Origin: Gordonia sihwensis NBRC 108236
Lineage (GTDB): Bacteria; Actinomycetota; Actinomycetes; Mycobacteriales; Mycobacteriaceae
Direction of reading: 5' to 3'
Length of the DNA: 64,000 bases
Assembly (NCBI RefSeq): GCF_000333035.1
Contig: NZ_BANU01000028.1
Span: 1 to 64,000, forward strand
How positions within the stretch are numbered: the first letter of the stretch is position 1; the number at the start of each line of letters is the position of its first letter. The notes under the pieces are model-generated. The model was not told the origin of the DNA. It saw only the letters and a program-made list of their open reading frames with translations, and searched no databases. Shown piece by piece: positions 6,854-15,583 of this stretch. The position numbers and the translations under genes are program-made.

Positions 6854-9436
6854 TCATTCTGCGGTGATGGCCTCGAGCGGGCGGGTGCGAGCGGCGGTCA
6901 CCGCAGGCCACAGCGCTGCGATCACCCCGACCACCGCGGCTCCGACCAGCGTCCCGCCGATCAGCGCCCACGGGATCACCACGCCTTCCAGACCCCAGTA
7001 CGCCAGCGTCCGCACCAGCGGGATGCCGATCGCGAGACCCAGCACGGTGCCCAGCAGCGCCCCGAACACCGCGATGTACGTCGACTCGAGGTAGATCGTG
7101 CGGCGCACCTGCGCCCGGCTCATGCCCACCGCACGCAGCATGCCGATCTCCTGTCTGCGCTCCACCACCGACAGCGCGAGCGTGTTCACGATGCCGAGCA
7201 CCGCGATCACCAGTGACAGGGCCAGCAGCGCGTACAGCGTCGCCATCATCTGGTCGATCTGCGAGGAGATCGAGTTCTTGAACTGATCGCGATCCTGCAC
7301 CTGGGCGGTGAGGTACTCAGCGGTGGCGTCCTCGAGTTGCTTACGCAGGTCGGCCGCCCTCACCCCGGGCTTCGCGGTCACCAGCACCGGGCCCGCGATC
7401 CGCTTCATCGCGACCGGCATGAGCTGCTCGTACGTCGGCCAGCCCACCATCGACGACGCGATCGCCTGGTTGTCCTCGAAGATCCCCGTCACCTCGGTGG
7501 CGACCTCGTCGCCGGTACCGCTGGTGAAGGTGACCGTCTGCCCCAGTTTCCAACCGTTGTCGCGCGCTTGCGAGGAACTGATGAGGAGCCCGTCGTCCGG
7601 CAGATCCAGGCTGCCCTCGAGCACGTTGATGGACGCGACGTCACCGATCGAACCACCGTACGGGGAGGTCACGTAGGTGTCCTTCCCGTCGTAGCGGGCC
7701 TCGCCGTATGCCTGCGCGACCACCTTGTCCGCTCCCGGAGCCTCCTTGACCGCGTCCACCACCGAGAGCGGCAGCGGCATGTTGTTGGTGCCGGTGACGA
7801 TGAAGTCGGCGCGGATGCCCTTGTCGACCGACGAGTCGACGGTGCCCTTGAACGACCATCCGAGAGTGCCGATCACCACCACGAGCATCAGGCCGAGGGT
7901 GAGTGCGAACGCGGTGGCCGCGGTACGCCGGGGGTTGCGGACCGCGTTGGTCCTGGCCAGTTTGCCGACGGTGCCGAAGGGCTTCTGGAAGAGGGCGCCG
8001 AACGCGCCCACGACGGGCTGGGAGATGGCGGGTGCCCCCAGCACCACGGCGATCACCGCAAGGAGCGCCCCGATTCCGACGATGGTGGCCGAGCCGGCCC
8101 CCTCCCCGAGTCCGCCGATCACCAGCGCGATGACGCCGAGGACACCGAAGACGGCCGCCAGCAGGGTCCGGACGCGGAGCGAGCCGGCGCCGGGTTCCAC
8201 GGTGCTCTCGCGCATGGCCTCCACCGGCGGGATGCGCGAGGCTCGGCGTGCCGGAATCCATGCGCTGAGCAGGGTGACGACGACTCCGACGAACACCGCG
8301 GAGATGATCGCGGCCGCGCCGACCTGGATGCCGTTGGACGGCAGGCCCTGCGATTGGGTGTACGCGAGCAGGCCTGCGGCGATCGCGACACCCAGCGCCA
8401 GACCGATCAGCCCGCCGATGACGCCGACGATCAGCGCTTCGAGCAGCACCGACCGGGAGACGTTCTCCCGGCTCGCGCCGATCGCGCGCAGCAGCGCGAG
8501 CTCACGGTTCCGCTGGGCGACGATCATCGAGAAGGTGTTGTAGATGATGAAGGTGCCGACCAGCAGGCCGATCGCGGCGAAAGCCAGCAGGATGGCCCGG
8601 AAGATCGTCAGGAACTGCTGGATGCTCTCCTTCTGGTCCTCGCGCACCTGTTCGCCGGTGCGGACCTTGTACAGCTGATCGAAGTCGGTCTTCCCCGATC
8701 GGGCGACCACGTCGGCCAGATGGGCGTGGACGGCGTCGCGCAGTTGGTCGTCGGACACCCCGGGACGGGCCGCGAGGTCGACGGTCGAGACGTACTTGCC
8801 ATCCGAGAACAGCTTGGCGGCGGTCGCCTGGTCGAAGAGCACCCCGACATAACCGCCGGTGGACGACGGCATGTCGGTGAGACCGACCACGGTGACGTCC
8901 ATCGGCGGGGCCAGCCCGGCTCCGACGACCACCTTCGTCCGGCTCCCGACCTTGAGCCCGCCCTTGTCGGCGGCCTGGGAGTTGACCGCGATCTCATCGG
9001 ACTTCTCCGGTGCGCGGCCCTCGCTGAACTTCATGTCCTCGCCGACCGCCTCGTCGGGCGGGAGGTAGCTCATGCCGACGCTCGGCGCTCCGCCGGTCTG
9101 GACGGCCCGGCCGGACGAATCGGCGAGCGTCACCGGCCCGGAGTTCGAGGCGGCCACCCGTTCGATTCCGAGCTTCTGCTCGTTCTTCTTCAGATCGTCG
9201 ACGATCGTCACGGGCACGCCGGGTGCTTCGTTGCCCGCCGCGGTGATCTCGACCGCGACTCCCTGCGCGACGTTGTCGAAGATCGAGTTGAAAGCGGTGG
9301 CCACGGTCGAGGTGAAGATGACCGCGCCCGCGACGAAGCTGGTGCCCAGCACCACCGAGAACACCGTCAGGATCAACCTGATCTTGTGAGACGCAAGGCT
9401 TCTCAGAGAAACCTTGCGCATGACGTTGGCAGCCAT
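6854..9436 (-). CDS. ABC transporter permease, FtsX/MacB family, duplicated
   Basis: The 860-residue permease has an N-terminal transmembrane helix (about 18-40), a large periplasmic domain (about 45-270), three helices (about 275-395), a linker helix pair (about 425-480), then a second copy: helix, periplasmic domain (about 525-725) and three final helices. The tail segments AIGASRENV and AVGMSRAQV are the paired cytoplasmic coupling-loop signatures of the FtsX/MacB family. This duplicated form acts as a whole translocator with one ATPase and usually exports lipoproteins, peptides or drugs rather than importing solutes. It starts 4 bp after the ATPase stop, so the two are translationally linked. 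Confidence 0.9.
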   Translation of the reverse strand: MAANVMRKVSLRSLASHKIRLILTVFSVVLGTSFVAGAVIFTSTVATAFNSIFDNVAQGVAVEITAAGNEAPGVPVTIVDDLKKNEQKLGIERVAASNSGPVTLADSSGRAVQTGGAPSVGMSYLPPDEAVGEDMKFSEGRAPEKSDEIAVNSQAADKGGLKVGSRTKVVVGAGLAPPMDVTVVGLTDMPSSTGGYVGVLFDQATAAKLFSDGKYVSTVDLAARPGVSDDQLRDAVHAHLADVVARSGKTDFDQLYKVRTGEQVREDQKESIQQFLTIFRAILLAFAAIGLLVGTFIIYNTFSMIVAQRNRELALLRAIGASRENVSRSVLLEALIVGVIGGLIGLALGVAIAAGLLAYTQSQGLPSNGIQVGAAAIISAVFVGVVVTLLSAWIPARRASRIPPVEAMRESTVEPGAGSLRVRTLLAAVFGVLGVIALVIGGLGEGAGSATIVGIGALLAVIAVVLGAPAISQPVVGAFGALFQKPFGTVGKLARTNAVRNPRRTAATAFALTLGLMLVVVIGTLGWSFKGTVDSSVDKGIRADFIVTGTNNMPLPLSVVDAVKEAPGADKVVAQAYGEARYDGKDTYVTSPYGGSIGDVASINVLEGSLDLPDDGLLISSSQARDNGWKLGQTVTFTSGTGDEVATEVTGIFEDNQAIASSMVGWPTYEQLMPVAMKRIAGPVLVTAKPGVRAADLRKQLEDATAEYLTAQVQDRDQFKNSISSQIDQMMATLYALLALSLVIAVLGIVNTLALSVVERRQEIGMLRAVGMSRAQVRRTIYLESTYIAVFGALLGTVLGLAIGIPLVRTLAYWGLEGVVIPWALIGGTLVGAAVVGVIAALWPAVTAARTRPLEAITAE

Positions 9437-9440
9437 CGGT

Positions 9441-10259
9441 TCAGTTCACCTCGCCGGATCCGGCGGGACGCGTCGACTGCCCGTGGTCGTCCTGTCCCGG
9501 TGCCGAGTCGTCGAGATTGCGCATCACCTCGAAGACGTCGTCGGCGGACGGGCGCTGCAGTTCCCGGACGATCTGGCCGTCGGCCAGGAAGACGACGCGG
9601 TCGGCGTACGACGCCGCGCGCGGATCGTGGGTCACGATCACCACGGTCTGGTTGAACTCGTCGGTCGCGGCGCGCAGGATGGCGAGCACTTCACCGGACG
9701 AGCGGGAGTCGAGGTTGCCGGTGGGTTCGTCGCCGAAGATGATGTCCGGACGTCCGACGAGTGCGCGGGCGCAGGCCACGCGCTGCTGCTGGCCGCCGGA
9801 GAGTTCACTGGGACGGTGGTTCAGTCGCGGCCGGATGCCGAGGCGGTCGATCACCGTGTCGAACCACGGGCGGTCGACCTCGCGGCCGGCGATCCCCTGC
9901 GGCAGGGTGATGTTCTCCTCGGCCGTCAGCGTCGGCACCAGGTTGAACGCCTGGAAGACGAATCCGATGCGGTCGCGCCGCAACTTGGTCATCTCCTTGT
10001 CGGACAGACCGGCCAGACCGACGTCACCGATGTGCACCTCGCCCTCGGTGACCGTGTCGAGTCCGGCCAGGCAGTGCATCAGGGTCGACTTGCCGGAGCC
10101 CGACGGCCCCATGATCGCGGTGAACTCTCCCGCACGGAATCCGATTGACACGCCCCGAAGCGCGTGCACGGCGGTGTCGCCGCTGCCGTACGTCTTCACC
10201 ACATCGTCCGCACGCGCCGCGATCATTGCATGCTTGCCTGCCGGTGCTGTTTCTGTCAT
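9441..10259 (-). CDS. ABC transporter ATP-binding protein (MacB/LolD type)
   Basis: From the ATG at 10259 the protein has 272 residues. It shows Walker A GPSGSGKST (51-59), a Q-loop FVFQAFNLVP, the signature LSGGQQQR (153-160), Walker B IIFGDEP (173-179) with the family-typical PTGNLDS, and the H-loop VTHD. This is the MacB/LolD/FtsE subclass that powers FtsX-like permeases, which fits the adjoining permease. A C-terminal extension of about 35 acidic and polar residues follows the core. Upstream Met codons would add 12 residues without better support. Confidence 0.9.
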   Translation of the reverse strand: MTETAPAGKHAMIAARADDVVKTYGSGDTAVHALRGVSIGFRAGEFTAIMGPSGSGKSTLMHCLAGLDTVTEGEVHIGDVGLAGLSDKEMTKLRRDRIGFVFQAFNLVPTLTAEENITLPQGIAGREVDRPWFDTVIDRLGIRPRLNHRPSELSGGQQQRVACARALVGRPDIIFGDEPTGNLDSRSSGEVLAILRAATDEFNQTVVIVTHDPRAASYADRVVFLADGQIVRELQRPSADDVFEVMRNLDDSAPGQDDHGQSTRPAGSGEVN

Positions 10260-10349
10260 GCAGACAAAGGTGTCAGAATTGCGCCGCCCGCGCATCAGGG
10301 ACCACCCGGAATCACCGCCTCGCCCGACGATTCGCCGCGCGATCCGGAC

Positions 10350-11615
10350 CTATCGGGCTTCGGCCTGCCGGGTTCCAGCGTAGTAGCGGCGCAGGAACTC
10401 GTCGCGGTACTCGACGTAGTCGCCTTCGTCGATCGCGCGCCGGGCGCGATCGACCAGGGTGATCGTGAACGAGAGGTTGTGCAGGGTCGCGAGCGTGGAC
10501 GCCAGACCTTCCTTCGCCTTGAACAGATGGTGCAGGTAGGCACGGGTGTACTGCGTCGAGTAGTTGTCCAGCTCTTCATCGAGGGACCGGAAGTCGTTGC
10601 GGTACTTGGCATTCGTGATGTTGTACCGGCCGTCGAACGAGTAGATCGCACCGTTGCGCGCCACCCGGGTCGGCGAGACGCAGTCGAAGGTGTCGGCGCC
10701 GTTCTCGATGGCGGTGAAGATGTCGTCCGGCTCGCTGATCCCGAGCAGATGCCGCGGGGCGTCGTCCGGGAGCTCGTCGGTGACCCATCCGACGATGGTG
10801 CCGAGATTGGCCTTCTCCAGCGCGCCGCCGATGCCGTAACCGCCGAAACCCTTGCCGCCGTTCTCACGATCGATGCGGCTCAGCTCGACGAGGTCGCGAG
10901 TCGCCTTCCGCCGCAGGTCCTCGTACTGCGCCCCCTGCACCACACCCCACAGCGCCTGCTGCGGACGATGCGAGCGCTCGACGGAGAGCCGGTTGTGTTC
11001 GGCGAGGCACCGAATGGCCCACTGCCGAGTGCGTTCGAGTGACCGCTCCTGGTACCCGCGCGTATTCATCAGCGTGGTGAGCTCGTCGAAGGCGAAGATG
11101 ATGTCGGCGCCGAGCCGGTGCTGGATCTGCATCGACACCTCGGGGGTGAACCGGTGCATCGACCCGTCGAGGTGCGATTTGAAGGTGACTCCGTCGTCGT
11201 CGACGTTGGCCAGCCGCTCCTTGCCGTCGGCGATCTTGTGGTCGTCCTGCTCGCCGACCAGGTCCATCGCGATGACCTTCTTGAAGCCCGCGCCCAGCGA
11301 CATCACCTGGAAGCCGCCGCTGTCGGTGTACGTGGGTCCGGGCCAGTTCATGAACCGGCCGAGACCGCCGGCCTGATCGACGATCTCCGGCCCCGGCTGC
11401 AGATAGAGGTGATAGGCGTTGGCGAGCACGGCCTGCGCGCCGAGCGCGGCGACCGACTCCGGCAGGACCGTCTTGACGGTGGCCTTGGTTCCCACCGGGA
11501 TGAACGCAGGGGTCTGGATCTCGCCGTGCGGTGTGGTGATGGTCCCGGTGCGCCCGGTGGTGCCTTCGAGGCGGGTTCGCGGAGCGAAGTGGCTGGTGGT
11601 CACGCAGGCCATCAT
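10350..11615 (-). CDS. tgt: tRNA-guanine transglycosylase homologue lacking zinc cysteines
   Basis: The 421-residue protein is of the tRNA-guanine transglycosylase family, which swaps G34 for queuine or preQ1 in GUN tRNAs. Catalytic elements are present: DSGGFQ (98-103) with the general Asp, GVVQGAQYEDLR (224-235), and the nucleophile Asp311 in FDCVSPTR. The structural zinc site CxCxxC is replaced: the three Cys positions align with Glu348, Asp350 and Ser353, while the His ligand (H379) is kept. An insertion of about eight residues follows LVEL (242-245). No queuosine synthesis genes are in the window, which fits salvage of queuine. A GTG at 11603 is an alternative start. It may be an active zinc-free variant or have a shifted role. 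Confidence 0.85.
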   Translation of the reverse strand: MMACVTTSHFAPRTRLEGTTGRTGTITTPHGEIQTPAFIPVGTKATVKTVLPESVAALGAQAVLANAYHLYLQPGPEIVDQAGGLGRFMNWPGPTYTDSGGFQVMSLGAGFKKVIAMDLVGEQDDHKIADGKERLANVDDDGVTFKSHLDGSMHRFTPEVSMQIQHRLGADIIFAFDELTTLMNTRGYQERSLERTRQWAIRCLAEHNRLSVERSHRPQQALWGVVQGAQYEDLRRKATRDLVELSRIDRENGGKGFGGYGIGGALEKANLGTIVGWVTDELPDDAPRHLLGISEPDDIFTAIENGADTFDCVSPTRVARNGAIYSFDGRYNITNAKYRNDFRSLDEELDNYSTQYTRAYLHHLFKAKEGLASTLATLHNLSFTITLVDRARRAIDEGDYVEYRDEFLRRYYAGTRQAEAR

Positions 11616-11659
11616 CCCAGCCGTGCGCTCGGCCGCTCAAATTCGTTAGCGTTGTGCCC

Positions 11660-12118
11660 ATGACTCGCACGATGAAACTGGCCGCGACCGCACTCCTCGT
11701 CTGTTCGATCGCCCTGGCCGCCACCGCCTGCGGTTCGGAGAACGAGGCGTCGTCCGGCGCCGACAAGTCCGGGGCCTCCGCGGTCACCGGTTCCAGCGAC
11801 ACCAGCGTCCCGGTGGTCGGCGGACCGAAGCCCCAGAGCACCGCCGCCACGGACGAGAGCACCGGCGAGGCGACGTCGTCGTCCGGGGACAAGACCTGCG
11901 GCCCCACCAAGGGGCCCGACGGCGCCCTCCAGATCCACATCGTCGCGGGCGACCTGTCGTGCTCGTCCGCCAAGGACATCGCGAAGCAGTACGGACCCCT
12001 GATCGCGACCGGCGCACCGCAGACCGTGTCGGGCTGGGACTGCGGACCGTCGACGACCGTCGGCGAACTCGCCCGCTGCACCAAGGGCGGCCAGGCCTTC
12101 GCGCTGATGCCCAACTGA
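11660..12118 (+). CDS. Small secreted lipoprotein of unknown function
   Basis: The 152-residue protein has a lipoprotein signal peptide: MTRTMK, a hydrophobic core, and the lipobox ending ATAC at about residue 24. A Ser/Thr/Gly-rich low-complexity stretch of about 55 residues follows. The C-terminal 75-residue domain has four Cys, including CGPTKGPDG, LSCSSAKDIAKQY, WDCGPST and ARCTKGG, suggesting two disulfides outside the membrane. The pattern (short alpha/beta domain with AKDIAKQY) recalls small secreted mycobacterial proteins, but no function is recognised. A GTG two codons upstream (11654) is an alternative start. It is divergent from tgt across 44 bp. Confidence 0.75.
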   Translation: MTRTMKLAATALLVCSIALAATACGSENEASSGADKSGASAVTGSSDTSVPVVGGPKPQSTAATDESTGEATSSSGDKTCGPTKGPDGALQIHIVAGDLSCSSAKDIAKQYGPLIATGAPQTVSGWDCGPSTTVGELARCTKGGQAFALMPN

Positions 12119-12166
12119 GGCTCGCAGGCCAACACGCGCAGTCGAGCGCGCAGTAGACCGCTCAGT

Positions 12167-12231
12167 AAACGCGACATTCGGCGACAGAACCCCCGTCCGG
12201 GACGGGGGTTCTGTCGCCGAATGTCGCGTTT
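12167..12231. terminator. 32-bp perfect inverted repeat (bidirectional terminator)
   Basis: Bases 12167-12198 are exactly inverse-complementary to 12200-12231, with one base at the centre. The outer stem contains GCGACATTCGGCGACAG. It lies between the convergent lipoprotein and murF genes, so it should terminate both. The stem is far longer than a typical terminator needs. Confidence 0.8.
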
Positions 12232-12255
12232 GTGTGTGGTGACGCGGTGCGACGC

Positions 12256-13572
12256 TCAGCCGAGCGCCTGCACCACTCGTTCGAGGGCGGCGACCCGGCT
12301 GCCCTTGACCAGCACGGCGTCGCCGCTGCGGAGTCCGCTCAGGGCGTCGACGGCGCCCTCGATGCCCGAGACGTGCGCCACGCCGTCGCCGTAGGCGGGC
12401 TCGTCCACCGCGATCACCGTCACGCCCAGTTCACGGGCCCGCTCGGCGACGGCGCGGTGGGCGGCGTCGCTGTCGTCTCCGAGTTCGGCCATCGTGCCGA
12501 GCACCGCGAACCGGCGTCCGGCCTCGACGCGCGCCAGTGCCGACAGGCCCGCCGCCATCGACGTCGGGTTGGCGTTGTAGGCGTCGTTGATGACGACGAC
12601 TCCCGCGGCCGTGGTGCTCATCTCCATCCGCAGTCCGGACAGACCCGCGCGCAGCAGACCGTCGGCGATCCGCTCGACCGACACCCCCACGCCGCCGCCG
12701 GCAGCGGCCGCGGCCAGGGCGTTGCCGACCTGGTGCTCGCCGCGTGCCCCGAGCCGCACCGGCACGCTGCCCCACGGGCTGTGCAGAGTGAAGGCCGCAC
12801 GCAACTGGTCGTCGAGCACGATGTCGGTGGCGCGCACGTCCGCGGCGGGATCGACACCGTAGGTCACGACCCGCGCGCTGGTCCGCGACGCCATCGCCGC
12901 GACCACCGGGTGGTCGGCATTGAGAACGGCGAGCCCGTCGGCAGGCAGAGCCTCGACGAGTTCACCCTTCGCCCGTGCCACATCCTCGATGCTGCCGAAC
13001 ATCTCCAGATGCACCGCCTCGACGCGGGTGAGCACTCCGACCGTCGGGGAGGCGATGGAGCACAGCTGTGCGATGTGACCGACACCGCGCGCGCCCATCT
13101 CCAGGACGACGGCCTCGGTGTCGTCGGGTGCGCCGAGCAGGGTCAGCGGCAGCCCGAGTTCGTTGTTGAACGACTTCTCGCTCGCGGCGGTGCGGAAGGT
13201 GGTCGACAGCACGCCGGCGAGCAGGTCCTTGGTCGACGTCTTGCCGACCGAGCCGGTGACGCCGACGACGCTGCCGGTGAGTCCGGCGCGGACGAAGCGA
13301 CCGAGATCGGCGAGCGCCTCGGCGGTGTCCGCGACCTGGACGGCCGTCGCGGCGAGGGCCGGATCCGGCGTCCGATCGGTCAGATACACGGGAGCGCCGG
13401 CCTGCACCGCCGCCGGGATGTAGTCGTGGCCGTCACGCGCGGCGACGATCGGCACGAACAGCTGACCGGGCCGCGCGGACCGCGAGTCGATGCTCGCGGA
13501 ATCGACCGTCACATCCGGTCCGTGAAGGGTGCCGCCGGTCGCGGCGGCGATCTGACTGGCGAGGAGATGCAC
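12256..13572 (-). CDS. murF: UDP-MurNAc-tripeptide--D-Ala-D-Ala ligase (MurF)
   Basis: From the GTG at 13572 the product has 438 residues, the normal MurF length. It adds D-Ala-D-Ala to UDP-MurNAc-tripeptide in the cytoplasm. Visible are the N-terminal MurF uridine-binding domain with SIDSRSARPGQLFVP (28-42), the ATP loop GVTGSVGKTST (104-114), the Mur-ligase centre EMGARGVGHI, and the C-terminal NDAYNANPTSM motif that marks MurF. It is not inside a division/cell-wall (dcw) cluster; its divergent neighbour is ddl, which supplies its substrate. Whether a second murF exists elsewhere cannot be seen. The much longer open frame upstream is only ddl antisense. Confidence 0.92.
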   Translation of the reverse strand: MHLLASQIAAATGGTLHGPDVTVDSASIDSRSARPGQLFVPIVAARDGHDYIPAAVQAGAPVYLTDRTPDPALAATAVQVADTAEALADLGRFVRAGLTGSVVGVTGSVGKTSTKDLLAGVLSTTFRTAASEKSFNNELGLPLTLLGAPDDTEAVVLEMGARGVGHIAQLCSIASPTVGVLTRVEAVHLEMFGSIEDVARAKGELVEALPADGLAVLNADHPVVAAMASRTSARVVTYGVDPAADVRATDIVLDDQLRAAFTLHSPWGSVPVRLGARGEHQVGNALAAAAAGGGVGVSVERIADGLLRAGLSGLRMEMSTTAAGVVVINDAYNANPTSMAAGLSALARVEAGRRFAVLGTMAELGDDSDAAHRAVAERARELGVTVIAVDEPAYGDGVAHVSGIEGAVDALSGLRSGDAVLVKGSRVAALERVVQALG

Positions 13573-13611
13573 GACAGACCACGGTACAAGCAAGCACGTA
13601 TGGTTGCATCC

Positions 13612-14685
13612 ATGAGCACCCCCCTCATCCGCCTGGTCGTCCTCTACGGCGGAGTGTCCGCCGAACACGACGTCTCCCGTGTGAGCGCCGCCCATGTACT
13701 GGCCGCCGCGGACCGCTCCAAGTACCGCCTGATCCCGGTCGGCATCGACAAGCGCGGCGGATGGCACCGCAACGACGCCGCGGCCGAAGCCCTGGCCGCC
13801 GGCGCGGAACTGCCGAACAGTCTCGACGTCGAAGGCCCCGAGGTGAATCCGCTTCAGGTGCTGGCCGGCCGTCCCGAAGACCTCACCGTGGTGTTCCCGC
13901 TGCTGCACGGGCCGCACGGCGAGGACGGCACCGTGCAGGGCATGCTCGAGCTGTTCAAGCTGCCGTACATCGGCTGCGGAGTGCTGGCATCGGCGGTCTG
14001 CATGGACAAGGCGATGGCGAAGGAGATCGCCGCTCGCGCGGGCATCCCGCAGTGCAAGTGGATCACCTTCCGCGACGGTGTGGACGACGCCCGCCAGGTG
14101 CTGGCCGACGCGACCGAGCAACTCGGTCTGCCGGTGTTCGTGAAGCCGGCGAACATGGGCTCGTCCGTCGGCGTCAGCCGCGCCGACTCGATCGAGGAAC
14201 TCGACGCGGCGATCAACCACGCCCTCCGTTACGACGACGTGGTCGTCATCGAGGAGACGGTGACCGGCCGCGAGGTCGAGGTGGCCGTCCTCGGCAACGC
14301 TGCCCCCGACGCGTCCCTCCCCGGAGAGATCAAGCCCGGCAGTGACTTCTACGACTACGAGGACAAGTACGTCACCGGTGCCGCCGAGCTGATGATTCCC
14401 GCACCGCTGTCGGACGAGGCGATCGCGCAGGTGCGCGAGCTGGCCGCCGACGCCTTCGTGGCGTTGCGCTGCGCGGGTCTGGCGCGCGTCGACTTCTTCT
14501 ACGAGGAGGACGGTCGCGGCTGGCTCCTCAACGAGGTCAACACGATTCCCGGTTTCACCCCCGCATCGATGTACCCCAAGATGTGGGAGGCCACCGGGAT
14601 CACCTATCCCGACCTGATCGACCGCCTTGTGACGCTGGCGCTCGAAGTGCATCGCCGACGGAGCTCGTTCTCCACCGAGCACTGA
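13612..14685 (+). CDS. ddl: D-alanine--D-alanine ligase
   Basis: The 357-residue ATP-grasp enzyme joins two D-Ala for peptidoglycan precursors. Motifs are the N-terminal YGGVSAEHDVS, the Ser/His lid region FPLLHGPHGEDGTVQG, FVKPANMGSSVGVS, GREVEVAVLG, and the Mg-binding NEVNTIPGF. The omega-loop reads FYDYEDKY; a Tyr here is typical of D-Ala-D-Ala ligases, while D-Ala-D-Lac (VanA-type) ligases lack it, so a vancomycin-resistance role is not supported. An ATG at 13600 would add four residues. It is divergent from murF by about 40 bp, a shared promoter region that would co-regulate consecutive steps. Confidence 0.92.
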   Translation: MSTPLIRLVVLYGGVSAEHDVSRVSAAHVLAAADRSKYRLIPVGIDKRGGWHRNDAAAEALAAGAELPNSLDVEGPEVNPLQVLAGRPEDLTVVFPLLHGPHGEDGTVQGMLELFKLPYIGCGVLASAVCMDKAMAKEIAARAGIPQCKWITFRDGVDDARQVLADATEQLGLPVFVKPANMGSSVGVSRADSIEELDAAINHALRYDDVVVIEETVTGREVEVAVLGNAAPDASLPGEIKPGSDFYDYEDKYVTGAAELMIPAPLSDEAIAQVRELAADAFVALRCAGLARVDFFYEEDGRGWLLNEVNTIPGFTPASMYPKMWEATGITYPDLIDRLVTLALEVHRRRSSFSTEH

Positions 14686-14688
14686 GCG

Positions 14689-15315
14689 TCATCGGTCGGT
14701 GCCGATCACCTCACCGGTGGCGGCGTCGACGACCACTTCGGTGTCGTCGCCGGCTGTGCCGACGTTGATCTCGTACACCAGGCGGCCGTTCTCGCGATGG
14801 AGCTTCCACTCGGACACCGGTCCGGCGACTCGCGCCTGCGCGGCCCTCATGGCGCGATCGGGTTCGACGGTGACTTCACCCGCCTCGAACCGCTCCGCGC
14901 CGGCGTGGGCTGCGTCGTCGCCGTGGAGATCGTCGGTCGTCTTCGCGACCACGCCGCCGTTCGCGGCGTCGATCGTGATGTCGGATTCCTGTGTGCCGGA
15001 GGCCAGCTCGATCTCGTACGCGGTCCGGCCGTGCTCGGTCTCGAGCTTGACCGCGGTGGGCGACCCGGTGAACTGCGCGCCGGCGGTCCGCAGTGCGTCG
15101 CGCCAGGAGACGGCGGGCGCAGTCGCGGCGAGATCGACACCGCTTCGCGACGGCGCGGCCGACGCCGCCGACGACTGTGACCCGGCGGTCTGGGTGATCG
15201 TCTCGGTCTTCGTCTCCGGCGTCGCGTCGTCGGTTCCGCACCCGGCGAGCAGACCTGCGCCCGCGGCCAGTACCGCGGCTGCCGAGAGTCTGATGTTCAG
15301 CGCATGTGTGTTCAA
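14689..15315 (-). CDS. PepSY-domain lipoprotein
   Basis: The start is taken as TTG at 15315 because a strong GGGAGGA lies about 7 bases upstream; the upstream ATG (15369) has none. The resulting 208-residue protein has a lipoprotein signal ending in LLAGC, a Thr/Ser/Ala-rich linker, and two tandem PepSY-like repeats of about 65 residues. Each repeat ends with a YEI(E/N) strand followed by a D-A-A/T-(N/T)-G turn (IDAANGGVV and VDAATGEVI). PepSY domains bind or inhibit proteases or act as periplasmic interaction modules; the target is unknown. It converges on ddl, three bases apart. Confidence 0.75.
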   Translation of the reverse strand: MNTHALNIRLSAAAVLAAGAGLLAGCGTDDATPETKTETITQTAGSQSSAASAAPSRSGVDLAATAPAVSWRDALRTAGAQFTGSPTAVKLETEHGRTAYEIELASGTQESDITIDAANGGVVAKTTDDLHGDDAAHAGAERFEAGEVTVEPDRAMRAAQARVAGPVSEWKLHRENGRLVYEINVGTAGDDTEVVVDAATGEVIGTDR

Positions 15316-15392
15316 GGCGTGTCCTCCCAGAAGAGAAGTCTCGTCACGTGACTCACACCGTACGGACATTCTCCGGGCCGGACATTGGAAAA

Positions 15393-15423
15393 GGCCCCTG
15401 ACCTGCTCTGCAGATCAGGGGCC
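15393..15423 (-). terminator. Intrinsic terminator after tRNA-Ser(CGA)
   Basis: Read on the minus strand, a GGCCCCTGA-type stem with an AGA loop closes on TCAGGGGCC and is followed by TTTTCC. It lies directly downstream of the tRNA 3' end. Confidence 0.8.
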
Positions 15424-15428
15424 CTCGG

Positions 15429-15516
15429 CGGTGGCGGAGGGATTTGAACCCCCGGTGCGGGGTTACCGCACACGACATTTCGAGTGTCGCACCTTCGGCC
15501 GCTCGGACACGCCACC
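15429..15516 (-). tRNA. tRNA-Ser(CGA)
   Basis: The 88-nt minus-strand sequence folds as a class II tRNA. The acceptor stem pairs GGTGGCG with CGCCACC, the discriminator is G, the anticodon stem GCGACA/TGTCGT-like arms enclose CTCGAAA (anticodon CGA), a long variable arm follows, and the T-loop reads GGTTCAAATCC. It decodes UCG. CCA is not encoded. Confidence 0.95.
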
Positions 15517-15583
15517 GCGAAGAACTGTACCGCAGCCCGTCACCAGCACGAAATCGGCAGGTCAGACCCAGTTTCTCGACGAT

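Noticed and set aside
7337..9655. 772-codon plus-strand frame across the ABC permease
   Set aside because: It is antisense to a clear FtsX/MacB permease and has shadow-like composition without domains.
10350..11615. DpdA-type DNA-modifying transglycosylase
   Set aside because: The sequence is close to tRNA transglycosylases in length and motifs, and no dpd or preQ0 genes are nearby.
12232..13611. Apparent 460-residue N-terminal extension of Ddl
   Set aside because: The stretch is antisense to murF and has no homologous pattern; Ddl homology begins at 13612.
12256..14685. Interpretation of MurF-Ddl as a vancomycin-resistance cassette
   Set aside because: No vanH or vanX is present and the ligase omega-loop FYDYEDKY indicates D-Ala-D-Ala specificity.
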